A stretch of DNA of 64,000 bases from NCBI GenBank assembly GCA_003254885.1, contig QANT01002465.1, positions 1 through 64,000 on the forward strand, given 5' to 3'. The notes beneath the pieces are model-generated. The model searched no databases. It was not told the origin of the DNA and was given only the letters and a program-made list of their open reading frames with translations. Source of the stretch: Purshia tridentata. Taxonomy: Eukaryota; Streptophyta; Magnoliopsida; Rosales; Rosaceae. Within the stretch, counting starts at the first letter, position 1. The number at the start of each line of letters is the position of its first letter. This document shows positions 52,882 to 64,000 of the stretch, one piece after another. Made by a program: the position numbers and the translations under genes.

Positions 52882-53277
52882 AGGGAGGCTACAATGTATC
52901 CCACAAATTTCTAGTTTGTGGGATTCCCTTTGTGGGGTCCACACGAGTTTTTTTGTATCGATCCAAACCGTTCATTTTTTACATTTCCATTAATAGATCA
53001 TCATTACAAAAAATTAGCCAAATTGGAAACCATTTGCCTATTTAACTTTGACCAAACACATGGACGAACCAAATATTTTTTATGAAACCGTCTACTTGTT
53101 TGGTCAAAGTTAAATAGGCAAATGGTTTCCGATTTGGCTAATTTTTTGCAAGGATGATCTATTAATAGAGATGTAAAAAATGAACGGTTCGGATCGATAC
53201 AAAACAACTCGTGTGGGCCCCACAAGGGAAATCCCACAAACTAGAAATTTGTGGGATTCCCACATTGTAGCCTCCCT
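52882..53277. mobile_element. Near-palindromic MITE, about 175-bp arms
   Basis: The left arm from 52882 (AGGGAGGCTACAATG) matches the reverse complement of the right arm ending 53277 along its whole length, over 90 percent by eye, with a loop of about 50 bases near 53045-53100. Terminal inverted repeats are AGGGAGGCTACAATG. It is flanked on both sides by (TA)n, so a TA target duplication is possible but cannot be told from the repeat. It has no coding capacity and lies about 780 bases upstream of SABATH gene 1. Confidence 0.85.
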
Positions 53278-53441
53278 ATATATATATATATATGATGTAA
53301 TTATTCTTTACAAAGACTAATTAAGATGAGACGCGGCCAAGGGCAGCATCTCCTCATATTTTGTCTTTTTCTTCCCTCTCTCTCCTCTTTGACAAACCCT
53401 ACTTGATGGATCTCTCTAAACTGCCAACAAATTTAAAAAAA

Positions 53442-53603
53442 AAAATGTATTTTTGTAATTTTTTTTTATATGCGTATAAAAAACATTAAATATATATATA
53501 TATATATTTTACAAGTGATCGATGAAAATGTATTTTTGTAATTTTTTTTTATATGCGTATAAAAAACATTAAATATATATATATATTTTACAAGTGATCG
53601 ATG
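53442..53603. repeat. About 80-bp tandem duplication
   Basis: AAAATGTATTTTTGTAATT...ACAAGTGATCGATG is present twice in a row. The units differ mainly in the length of the internal (TA)n. Confidence 0.88.
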
Positions 53604-55188
53604 ATGTCTAATATAAAACAAATTATGTACCTGAAATCTTATGTAGGGTAAGTAAATCTTTTGCGGGGCCATTCATAGTGATCGATCATCAATCTAATTG
53701 GTATTTTCTTTGGTGGTGCGGTCGGTGTATGATAGTGTATATATGTATCATATATGGGAAAATGACTTTTTGTGTATACATACATGGCTTGTCTTGACTA
53801 CTCAATACTATATGAAGCAGGAGTCCATATATTTCAATGATAGCTAGATAATGAGTAGAAATTAAGTTGATACCATTTCAATGGATTACTGTTGGCCTAG
53901 TCAATAATTCAATTCCCTCTAATATGACAAAAAAAGTTTGACTATTATATATATATGTATTTATATATGCATCCAATTCAGAAGCGTTTTTTTGTGGTCC
54001 TTATTTTATGAAAGCTGACATTGGCATGTAATATTGAATCGCACATAATTAAGCAGGACCAGGTGCATAAGTTCAAATTAACATGATAATTATCAAAGTT
54101 AAATTAATTATTTATTTATTTATTTAAAGATGTACCAGATATTTAATTGTGACAATGTATGGGTCGCTTAATTAGTCATATATGGTTTACACAAACATCA
54201 GAAAAGAATTCAGTGGTCCTGCAGGAGAGGACCTGCGGACTTATATATATCACACTAATTGCAGAAGAACTTATAATTAATTATGCAGAGATTGGGACAT
54301 ATATATACACATAATACACTCGTATATATACATGCATGATAATATGATTTATACATCGATCACGGACCTTTCTTCTTGTTTTTTATAACAGAATAAGAAT
54401 ATATATATATTACCAGAACTGAAGCATTATTTAAAAAATTAATTAACTTAATAGTTTTAGTGTACGTACGTAATTAAAATATATAAATAAATTTAGCCAG
54501 ATCAATGATCATCCCTACATTAATATTGGCAGAGAGCTGAGGACCACCCTACTCTATGAAAAAATGAATAAATCTTTCTTCACGTAGTTTATTATCGAGA
54601 ATGCAAATGTCCTGCAAAGCCTGAACAGCAACAAAAAAAAAAAACACCTTTTTCTTCCAGGCATCCCAGGCTAGTTAGAGCTTATTTATTGAATTTTATA
54701 GCTCAGCCTTAATTACATCATCTACTAGCTATATATATATATATAAGATAAGAAATTGTTAATTATATGTCACTACATGCAAATTCAAGTGGGGAATCAA
54801 GGCTATAGCTTATTAGCTTTAGGGGAAATTATGTAAGTAATGGTCCTCACACCATGTAGTTGTTAAATGTGACTTAAAAGAAGCACTAATTAACGGAATA
54901 ATTAATAAATAAAAAATGTTGAAGATAAAAGATTCGCAAATATTATTATAGGTTAGGCGTCCAATTGTTGGGAATTGATCGAGAAAGTGTGAACTGTGGA
55001 ACATATATCTTTTGATGCTGCTCTCACGTTTAAGCACATGCAGTGACACTTCATTCACATAATCACATATGAATTCGAAAGATACTGCCTATGGTTTTAG
55101 CTATATATTCGTAGGTCGTAGTGGTAGAGTGGGCCTCATACAAGCACAAGTCTAAACTAATTAACAAACAGTAATCTTATTGCATGCC

Positions 55189-55214
55189 TATATATATATA
55201 TATATATATATATA
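55189..55214. repeat. (TA)n microsatellite
   Basis: About 13 TA units in the SABATH spacer. Confidence 0.92.
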
Positions 55215-55877
55215 AATATAATATATATGAATCTTATTGGGGTTATGCGACTCCAAACGGTTTACTTAATTTCATATGAAAAATTGAAACAACAATATAT
55301 ATATAATGAGTAATCAATTATTAATCAAAATAGATTTTTAACGATAAAACTTCACATCTCGTTTCTCAACATTCTAAGATAAAGGGCCACTGCTAAATAT
55401 TTGGCCATTTTGACAAAATTTTGTTGTGAGAAAAAAGAAACGGCAAACTAGCTACTGTAACTAAAAAAATGACTAAACAGAAGCATGTAATATATAATTA
55501 AACAATAAAAACGACAAAGCAGTGTAATCTTAGATCAAACGACTGAGAGAGATAATATATGAATATTAATCAGGTGTTGAGGGACACAAATTAAGTTACC
55601 CCAATCCCTCGTTTACCTTTTAATTGAAATCGAGGTTTCAAAGTCCTTGACACATACAAATAATTTTCTTTCCCCCACTAAATGAGAGATACCTAGAATA
55701 AGTGGGCTTTTTGGGGTTAGTAAGAGAACTTTATTAGGCCCTTTTTTTATTTTTTGAAAAAAAAAAAGGTATAAAAAAGGACTTTTATGGAGTGTGGCAT
55801 TTATTCGAAAGAAGGCCCAAGCTGAAGCATTACCTACGGACCAGGCCCTGCTCCTGAGTCCAATATGGCATTTATTG

Positions 55878-57949
55878 TCATTTACGCTTGAGAGCAACAA
55901 ACATCTGGACTTTGTTGCAGCATCTATCTGAGTTAACGAGGTCAGGGTGATGTAGAAGTTTATTGGTGAAGCGTCCGAACATGTCATCCATGTGCTGAGA
56001 TCCAAACTGTGTTGCGAACGTTCCTTCTGTTGCAGCCCTTACATGCATAGCCCATGCTGGAATGTCAGCTGCATCGCCCTTATTCACTGAGTTCGACAAC
56101 TCTATTCTCTCGATGCTAAAACGCCCGTTTTCCTCCACCAGCCCCACCATCTCCTCCGGTGAGGCTACGTAAAAAGGCATGTTGAACGAGTCCACTTCAC
56201 TCTCATTAATTAATCCCTGCGTAAAGTGAGTGCATGTATTACTAGCAGGGACCAAACTCAAGCGTAATTTAGTCTGATAATGAATGAATTACGTACCTCG
56301 TTTGCCATATCTACAAGGCTACACGTTATAGAATCATAGATGATACCCGTTGGGGTTAGAGAAAAAGGCACCATTTTGGGAATTCCTGTGATGATGATTA
56401 CCATCATCCCTCCAAGCACAAGCTCTTTGGCCCTGGCATTCAAAAAGTTTCTCATGTCCTCTGCAAATTGGGAGGCATAAGCATCAACTACTTCATGTGG
56501 GGCATTTGTGTAGTGAATCCTCCCCTTGTTCCATGCTACAGAGTCTTTGTTTTGCAACTCTGCTGGCAACTTAGACAGCCAGTGGATAGCAAATGAGGTA
56601 TGCACAAAGTGGATAGAGGACTCCGGAAACAAACGACCGTGACAACAACCAGGCACACCAGCTGCAAAGTATTGTCTGTTTTGAGGGAGAGAGGTGAAGA
56701 GGGTGTTGAAGTCATTCAAAGGTAAATCGTTAAACAACACTTGGAACTCAGGCATTTTATCATCAGGGCATGATTGGGATTGGTATTTCTGTTTCATTGC
56801 TTCTACTATGTCTTGCATAATCATAAATGTGTTTGGTCCACTTGCACATCCCAAGTCTGCAATACGAATGGTATTGTTTGAAATAGGAGAGAGCAGGTTT
56901 TTCATATCAAGCTTCTCAGCAATCAGCTCCATTATTTTTTCTTTTTCAACATCTGCAGATAGTTTCTGAAAAAAAAATATCATTATCATTGTCATAATAA
57001 TGAACCTAAGAATCCAAGTTTGTTAGTTAGTTTATTTATTTCCTTTTTTTTATTTGTGTTGAGAAAATTTTAAATTTGAGATTTCTTCTCAAAAAAATAG
57101 ATAAAAATACCACTAAATTAATAGTTGGAAATTAAGTTGGTTAGATAGGTAGCAAAATTATTCGGTACAATATATCTGGTTGATAACTCTTAATACATAC
57201 AATATAGAGGCGAACGCGCGGCGAACCCGATCTTTAGGAAAGCAACCAATTATATAAATAGAATGGTCCTACTTACTCTTAAGTACTTTTTCTCCAACAA
57301 ATCTCTCTTTTAAATGATAACCAAAAATTATATATGCAACACGTGGTATTTGATCCATTGCATGGCTTTAGAAACTAGAAAGTGTGCTGTTCTCTGGCTT
57401 TTAACGAATCTAATCAGCGTCCATTTAATCCAATGCATGGCTTCCACTACACCCATCAGCAGCAACGTGTTGCAAGCCAACAGTAATTCGAGATATCCCC
57501 TCTCTCTCTCTCTCTCTCCAACCAGCCATGGCTTCACCGATTATACCAACATATATAGAGATCATCTAAGTGGATCTTGGAAGAATATATATATATATAT
57601 ATATTCATGATTAATTGTTCTGTTGCTCCCCTTTTCCAAAGAAATAAAACCCAGCTTGACCCTTAATTTTGAAGTATGAATAAAATTCAATCTTTAGCTT
57701 GACCCTCAGATTGCATGCATGATTTTAATTTTTCTTTGCTTTTATTAGTTTGCAGCTATATATGAAGAAAGAATTAGATAATTTAGATTTGATAAAAGCA
57801 GCCTTAATTTGTAGAGGCAAAGATAGATGGATACTTCATACCTGGTAGTAGGAGTTGTTGGAGTAGCTGTTTGTCCCATTTCCACCATTCATCGGCAGCA
57901 GCGATCCTGTTACCGCTTTCGCGCTTTTTTCATCCTTCATATTCATCAT
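55878..57949 (-). CDS. SABATH carboxyl methyltransferase, copy 2 (altered SAM-site motif)
   Basis: Three exons: 57949-57842, 56965-56297, 56216-55878; 371 residues, with the same exon structure as copy 1 (exon 3 is 339 bp in both). Conserved features are NGGNGTNSYSNNSYYQ, LGCASGPNTF, NDLPLNDFN and HTSFAIHWLSKLP. Odd point: the motif GVPGSF(Y/H)GRLFP of the family reads GVPGCCHGRLFP here, so the Ser-Phe pair that contacts S-adenosylmethionine in the Clarkia salicylate methyltransferase structure (as I recall) is replaced by Cys-Cys. The frame is open and splice sites normal. Activity may be changed or lost. Intron 1 is 876 bp, intron 2 80 bp. Tandem duplicate of copy 1, same orientation, about 3.8 kb apart. 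Confidence 0.92.
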
Positions 57950-58502
57950 GGGGGTGGGACTGGGACACTGTAAGTGGGATCGAATTGCAGCCGACTCACT
58001 TATATACAAACAGATGTGTGAGCTGCATACTTACCTACCTCTAGATGTGGCATCATCTCAGCCGTCTCATTCTTTTGGACGGTTCAGATTTTTAGTCTGG
58101 TATAAACAGGTATGATTAGAAACGGTAGAGGATCTGGCCCAAGGTGAACCCTTCTGTTTGGGCCAGGCCCTACCCTTGAGTCCACTATGTCCCTGGTGTA
58201 CATATGTTTTGTAACTCGATCTCGTATTTTGTAATTTGATCGAATATTATATAATTGTTGGCTCACAATGCTTCAAATGAAATGATAACCTAGCTACTAA
58301 TGTTACACGCATGACCCTCAATTCAATTTTGAAGATGCACTCTTTACATATCGATCGAGTGACGCACTTCATTTGTGTGTTAAGTGCCATATGTTCTTTC
58401 TTGCTCACATATAGTTTCAGTTAATATTGTAAAAAAAACATCAAAATAATTAGGCTTCCTCAACGTATCGTACGTAGCCTGTAGATGTGATTAATTTAGT
58501 AC
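57950..58502. other. SABATH 2 promoter and MACPF 3' flank
   Basis: No gene. A 27-base phrase near 58165 (CCAGGCCCTACCCTTGAGTC...) resembles one at about 55845 on the other side of SABATH gene 2, possibly a duplication footprint. Confidence 0.5.
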
Positions 58503-61500
58503 TTAATTTACATTTAACAAAGAGAACTTGACTCGCAAACCTATCTTGCTCTTCACCAAGTTGAGCTTAGCCCCAGTGACCAACCAATGTCCAGGACTAT
58601 CCAGTGGCCCTTTACACAGCTGTGACGAATCCACAAATTTAACAAACTTTTGTCTGTGCAGTGGCACCGGAGGCCCTTTAGGATACACACTCGAATCCAC
58701 AATCACATGATTATCATGACCATCAAGTTGTTGTGTGTGTTTCTCTTTTACCCAATTGCCCGAAAGCGATGTACTTATGGCACTGAAAAGGCTGCTAGAC
58801 AACGTCGAGGACTTTTGAGATAAATCTGAGGACCAGCATTCTGCCCAATTTGATTGAACAACGAAAGAATCCGAGACCTTGGAGAACAAAAGACGGAGAT
58901 GGAGTACAGTTTTTGAGCCATGTTTCTTTACAACAAGTTGAGCTCCAGAGACGATGAAGGCTAAGTCTTTTCTGGAGGAGATAGAGATCCAATTAGGGTC
59001 ATATTTTACTGGCACCGTGCAAACATGGGAAAACTTTTTCCCGTTTATTGGTTCCAAATAGCGGTCGTCCCCGATGTCTTCCGATCCTCGCCATGTTGCT
59101 GTCTCATCTATCTTGTTCTCCAACATCACTGGAATGTTTGATAGATGTTGGAGGTGGATGGCCAGCCTGCAGATGAGATATGTAGGGCATTTTGTCAAAG
59201 GGTACGTACGTATATTCTAATCAGTTTATGTATAGTCTGAAAAAATAATATTATTGCGTTGACATGTAAAAAGATAATATTTCCATTATATATACTAAGC
59301 TATGATTATAATTGTGACTAATTGGAAGAGCTGGGTTTGATGCACTGAGTATACCTGTTGCATTTCATGCCCTCAAGAAACAAGCGCATCCCTGTGACCG
59401 GGGCCCTATTTCCAACTTTTACCTGATGATCATATATATATATAGAGCGTAATGTATAAGATTGATGCTTTTTGGCAAAGAAAATAACAAATGCAGTATT
59501 ATATCTTGATGCATAAATATAATTCAAAGTAAATAAAATAAGATGAACTAGAAGTACCTGTGTAGTGTTAACATAAAGTTTAGGGCCCATCAAGCTGAAT
59601 TGGAGAGCAGGTGAGGAAGTAGACCTATTTGAGGAAGGACCAAGAGGGAGGTCATTGTGAACGGGAGCCCAAATTTTGTGTGATTGGAAGTCAAGAAAGT
59701 ATTGCAAATCACCTATAGGGGGCTTGTCTGCACGCACACAAAATCAAGGTAATTAATTGGGTTAATTTAAAAATATATATATATATATTTGAAATAAACA
59801 GAATTTAATGTATTGTTCTTTTAAGCAATATTTGTTTGATTTAGAAAGTAATTTAACTTACATCTGAGATAGAGGTTGATGGCGTGTGATAAGAAACCTT
59901 TGCCGGGTACACCTTTAAGGAGAGAAGTGATGGGAATGAAGCTGAATTGAATTGCGTCTGGCTTTGATGGCACTGTTAGTAGCCACTCGCAGTGGCTACT
60001 GGCTGATGGGTCACCTCCCTTTTTAGAGCATATCACTGTAATACCCTGCACCAAATTAAAGTCATCTGCTACGTCGTTATGACTAACGTTAATTGAATAT
60101 CCGAATTAAACTAATTAATTAGAGTTGCTATAATTCTAATTAATTAGAGTTGCTAACTAGCTATATAGTAGAGCTAATAGTTTTTTTCACTCCAAATGAA
60201 CCTACATCTTTTGTGCTTGCGGTTGAGAAGCCATTGATGGCCACACCCTGCGGATCATGAAACACATTGAACGCTTGGGGTGGTGCCTGCAGAGAATTAC
60301 ACATGCAATTGAACATGAACAAAGCTATGACATAATAAGCATATATTGATTTGCAATAATTAAATTAATTATATTGGTAATTAAATTATATACCTTGTGT
60401 TTTTGGTACTCTTTTGCTGAGAAATTGCATGTCCCTGTGAAGTGCTGGTCTCCAAGCTCATTCAAGTGATTTTTGAGGTCTGATGGCTCCAAGTCTGAAC
60501 ATTTATCTTGCTTCACTAACATCACATCCTGGCCCCCAATACCCAACCCCACCACGATGTGAGTCCCATATTTCTCAATGAATCTGTTAAACATACACAC
60601 GTAATAAACACATTCCAAATTAATTACAGTTTCAATTTAGCTAAGTAATTATAATCTGTAAAGAGCTACTTAATAGACCAATTAATTAATCCAAGGCAGA
60701 CAAGACAGACAAGTCCAAAACCAAAGAATTGGTCATTCCAAAGTACACACGTCCCAAAATGGGAAATCAGAGAATGCAGTACAGCCCAATTATGTGACTT
60801 TTACTATAGTTCAAGGGACAAAAATGTTACAGATGTACGTATGATGAGCAGCCAATTCAGTAGCCAGAGTCCCACAATAATAATGTTCATTGAATTTGTT
60901 CAGTTAGGCTTTTTTCTCAATGCCGCTGCTAATCTTGACTTTATATATTTGTTAATGTGGATGAAATGAATACAAGCCCATCAAGTTGACTAATCCAATG
61001 GTTCCCCCAAGCTAGCCAAAACGAACGGAAATGGAAGATGCATTTCCAAGCCTACAGTTTCATTTTATTCTAATATTTGTTTCCCTTTTTTTTGGTTCGC
61101 AGTCTGCACAAATAATAGGAAAGACATGGGGACCCCTCATTTACAGTTTAACAGACGAAAAGTTGACTTTTTGACCTGGTAATGCTGAAAAAAGGTGTTA
61201 TTTTTGAACTTTGAAAGGGAAACAAAATCCCAGGCTAAACAAAAAAAAAAAGGGGAAAAAACGAATACAAAATAGTTGGATATTACTTGCGATTTATTTA
61301 TGATTGTAATTAAAGCGAAAATTATGCAGAGATTGACAATTATATATATGGAAGGTCATAATATTGGTTTGAAGTTTGTGCATTCTATGAGACTATCAGT
61401 ATTCAGTACGAGCTATATATGGAATTTGAGCACGACAAGACTATACAAATTTTAAAGTGTTGACTGTGTTGGTAACCAATTAATGTACCTTGAGTAAAAG

Positions 61501-62242
61501 AATTGCTAATTAGTCTTTGATAATGACTCTTAGAATAATGCAAGGGAAGTGTGTGACGATTGTATTCTATTTATTTAATTTTGTAAATTTTCTTTTAATT
61601 GGTACGAAACTTAATAGGACTTGCAGTTTCTTTATCTGAATAAAAAATAAAAGCTACCTTGCAAGAGCATAGGGATCCCAAGTAGATGGAACAGAGTCAC
61701 GGACTTGATCGGATAAAACAAGCGGGTAGCGATGAATGTGAACGCTGAAAAATATGATGAAGTATCCATCAAGACCCAAGTATTTGACTTGGGCTGCATC
61801 CGTCGCCCACGAACCACTTTGGAACCCGAACATCGCATTGAACATCCCCGACGGGATTTTCCCGCCCACACTGCACCTCTGGTTGAAAAACTCCGACATC
61901 TGAAATCAAACAAATAATTAATTAATATAACTAATTACGAACCTGAATAATTAATATATATATACAAAATTATATGTACGCACGTACCTGAGTGAATTTG
62001 AGGATATCGGATTGATAACGAGTGCGATCGCCTTTATCACATTTGATGTCGGTGGAGACGTTTTGAATGGATCCGAAGCCTGGTACTGCCAGCTCCCTTT
62101 TGTCAGCCTCGTTCAATGAAACTAATCTTTTTGAATTATCGCCGCCGCCTTTGCAGTATTTTAGCCGGAAATCTGAGGTTAGATCAAATCCTTTGCCCAA
62201 ACTGCTTACAGCCCTCTCCACGATACTACTATCACTACTCAT
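58503..62242 (-). CDS. MACPF domain protein (At1g14780-like)
   Basis: Eight exons: 62242-61988, 61899-61658, 60583-60394, 60286-60206, 60045-59862, 59727-59558, 59422-59355, 59166-58503; 617 residues. The N-terminal two thirds is a membrane-attack-complex/perforin domain with the signature YGTHIVVGLGIGG (about 171-183). The C-terminal part carries the plant-specific region with KFSHVCTVPVKYDPNWI and PGHWLVTGAKLNL. There is no signal peptide. Its close relatives CAD1 and NSL1 in Arabidopsis restrain salicylate-dependent cell death; this member matches the At1g14780 type from memory (GKGFDLT.DFRLKYCK start, HVCTVPVKYDPNWI). The start at 62242 is chosen because it gives the usual short lead; in-frame Met codons at 62257 and 62293 would add 5 or 17 residues. 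Confidence 0.94.
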
Positions 62243-64000
62243 CTCTCTCAATCTCATCCAATTGCTCTCTCTCTCTCTGATTCTATCTATCACTACTTGG
62301 ACCTGCTAATGTAATTGTTAGAACGTGGTGAAGATTTAATATATACATATATAGTTTTATATGAGAGGAAAAGACAAATGCAAGGGAATGTCAAGACTTG
62401 GTATATTTTGGGTTCTTTATTTTGTAGCAGAATATTATGGTATCTATTTCTGTAATTTTTATTCGCTTTCTTATATTGAGTGAAGTTTGACCCTTCTCTT
62501 CTCTCTATTATTGATTATTTCTTTATTAAAATTATAATAATTGTAATACTAGTAATCATTAATTATGAATTATTTATGATATTGATTTTCTTTTCTTTTT
62601 TTAAACTAGAACTTTTGGTTTTCTCTAATTTATTGATTGACGTGAGGTATGGAACTATTGATTAGCATGATCGGTAAGATCGTCAACACGTTTGCAAAAT
62701 CTAATTTGAACGTCAACTTGCTAGATACCTTATTAGCTAGGGATGAGGAAAATACACCACCACCATACATTTCTCTCGAATTACAATTAAGTCCTCAATG
62801 TACTACATCTTCTCCGCTGTCTCTTTCTGCTCTACTCACTCTGTCGTTCCTTGAATTTCAAAATCACTCACTGTCGAATTTGAATTTTTTTGTTATAAGT
62901 TTTAATCGTTTCTAATTTTCAATTATAAATACGTATTGTAAATTTAAAAGTTATGAATTTAAAATTGTGTATCTTACACATTTAAAAAGAAAGAAAAAGT
63001 ATTAATTACTGTTTTTAAGAGTAAATTAAAAGTTATACAGTGATATAGATCCCTGCTAATAATAATTGGTAGATGTTTCTTGTGATGGAAGGTTTGGGTT
63101 TCTTGTAATATGATGGGTCTTAAATAATTAATTTAAAGTTGGCAACTGCTTATGAGCAGAGTGTGAAATGGAAGTTGGGACTACGTGGAAGGAAGTGAGA
63201 AGAGTAAGACAGACGTTGGGCCCTGGACGTGGACAGCTCTTTCCAACTCTATCTGCTTGAAGACTGTATTAAGGCCCATCGATCAGCGACTATGCTTTTC
63301 AGTTGACCACATAATTTTTTAGTTGACTAATAAAATTCATGCTTTGCTAATTAATTAAGGAAATTACTTTCCCTACACAGTCTACACCACTAGGTAAACC
63401 GTAAAACCCAAGAAAAGCTACCTAAAATAATAGCTTGAATATATGCCCAACTCAAAATAAGAAGAAATTTAGGTGTACAATTGATCGATTTGGGTGCAGC
63501 TCCGGTGATGATGGTGCAACGGTAGATGCTTACATCTTTTTTATTTTTATCATTTGTTTTTTGATTTAGGTGTAGCTCCGATTTGCTTCATTGTTATTTT
63601 GGGGCAAAAAAACAAGAGGAATTTTTTTTTTTTTTGTGATCTTGCATTGGCAGAGGTTGGAAAGAAGCCATAGTTTTCGAATGTTTCTTCTTATTTGTCG
63701 AAAGGCCGGTACCTCCAACCATCGGTTTACCAACATCTGGCATACGAAAATGACATTTTGAGCGATGTCGATTGGTATATTGATATAGTATGTACATATT
63801 CGATCTAATACCACTCCTACTCAAAAGTGAAAAAAACTGAAAATATTATTATTTTTCGGTACATGAAAATATTATTTGCTTTTCTCAAAAAGGGAGAAAC
63901 GAAGATGGATGGAAGAAAGGGAGAGATCAAACGTATTCCATTTATTGTCCAAAAAGTAAGAACAAGTTGAACAACTATACCTTTTTCTTTATACCTTTTG
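62243..64000. other. MACPF promoter and right-end spacer
   Basis: A short (CT/GA)n tract near the MACPF start (62255-62280), then AT-rich spacer to the window end. No gene or named repeat. Confidence 0.6.

Larger units (their letters stand above)
52107..55877. other. Spacer between the SABATH genes
   Basis: 3.8 kb, very AT-rich, with many TA runs. It contains a palindromic MITE (52882-53277), an 80-bp tandem duplication (53442-53603) and (TA)n at 55189-55214. It includes the promoter of SABATH gene 1. No gene. Confidence 0.65.

Noticed and set aside
63566-63824. Two overlapping minus-strand frames near the right edge
   Set aside because: Basic low-complexity sequence with a poly-Lys run from an A/T tract, and no homology I can recognise.

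Overview
The window is nuclear DNA from a flowering plant. Its genes have GT-AG introns and AT-rich spacers, and it holds Ty1/copia, MULE-like and MITE elements, (CT)n/(TA)n microsatellites and plant-only families (FKF1, type-B response regulator, PPR, SABATH, RDR1). A eudicot is clear. Rosaceae is only my impression. Two single N bases (26943, 29117) show this is an assembled draft.

Layout: 1-1574, 5' end of a degenerate copia element on the minus strand, running off the left edge. 4887-6530, intronless PPR gene (+). 8097-13203, dynamin-related DRP1C (+, 16 coding exons). 14358-17246, blue-light photoreceptor FKF1 (-), with an evening-element-rich promoter to its right. 18434-19173, small unknown probably plastid-targeted protein (-). 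20629-24720, ARR11-type type-B response regulator (+). 26701-28201, non-autonomous MULE-like element with a 9-bp target duplication. 29285-31988, SEC14/CRAL-TRIO protein (+). 32914-35325, aspartate-semialdehyde dehydrogenase (+). 37020-40831 and 43619-48364, tandem pair of RNA-dependent RNA polymerase 1 genes (+). 49393-52106 and 55878-57949, tandem pair of SABATH methyltransferases (-). 58503-62242, MACPF protein (-). The rest is AT-rich spacer with two long-hairpin MITEs and several short tandem duplications. All exon coordinates are hand-derived from splice consensus, reading frame and family alignment; the spliced lengths of every multi-exon model are multiples of three.

Recalled Arabidopsis locus numbers suggest the gene order is informative. 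DRP1C, SEC14, ASD, RDR1 and MACPF correspond to one short run on chromosome 1 (At1g14780-At1g14830). FKF1, ARR11 and the SABATH gene correspond to a second, apparently duplicated run (about At1g67710-At1g68050). The window thus looks like the unfractionated ancestral order interleaving both. This is from memory and needs a synteny search.

Functional themes: FKF1 (photoperiodic flowering) and the response regulator (cytokinin signalling) are regulators. The two RDR1 genes (small-RNA amplification, antiviral silencing), the SABATH methyltransferases (carboxyl methylation of small acids) and the MACPF protein (relatives restrain salicylate-dependent cell death) form a run of defence-related genes over the right 27 kb. 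I found no wholly new gene system. The most interesting items are the diverged RDR1 pair, the SABATH copy with a changed cofactor-site motif, the FKF1 promoter cluster, the MULE-like element and a near-perfect palindromic MITE.
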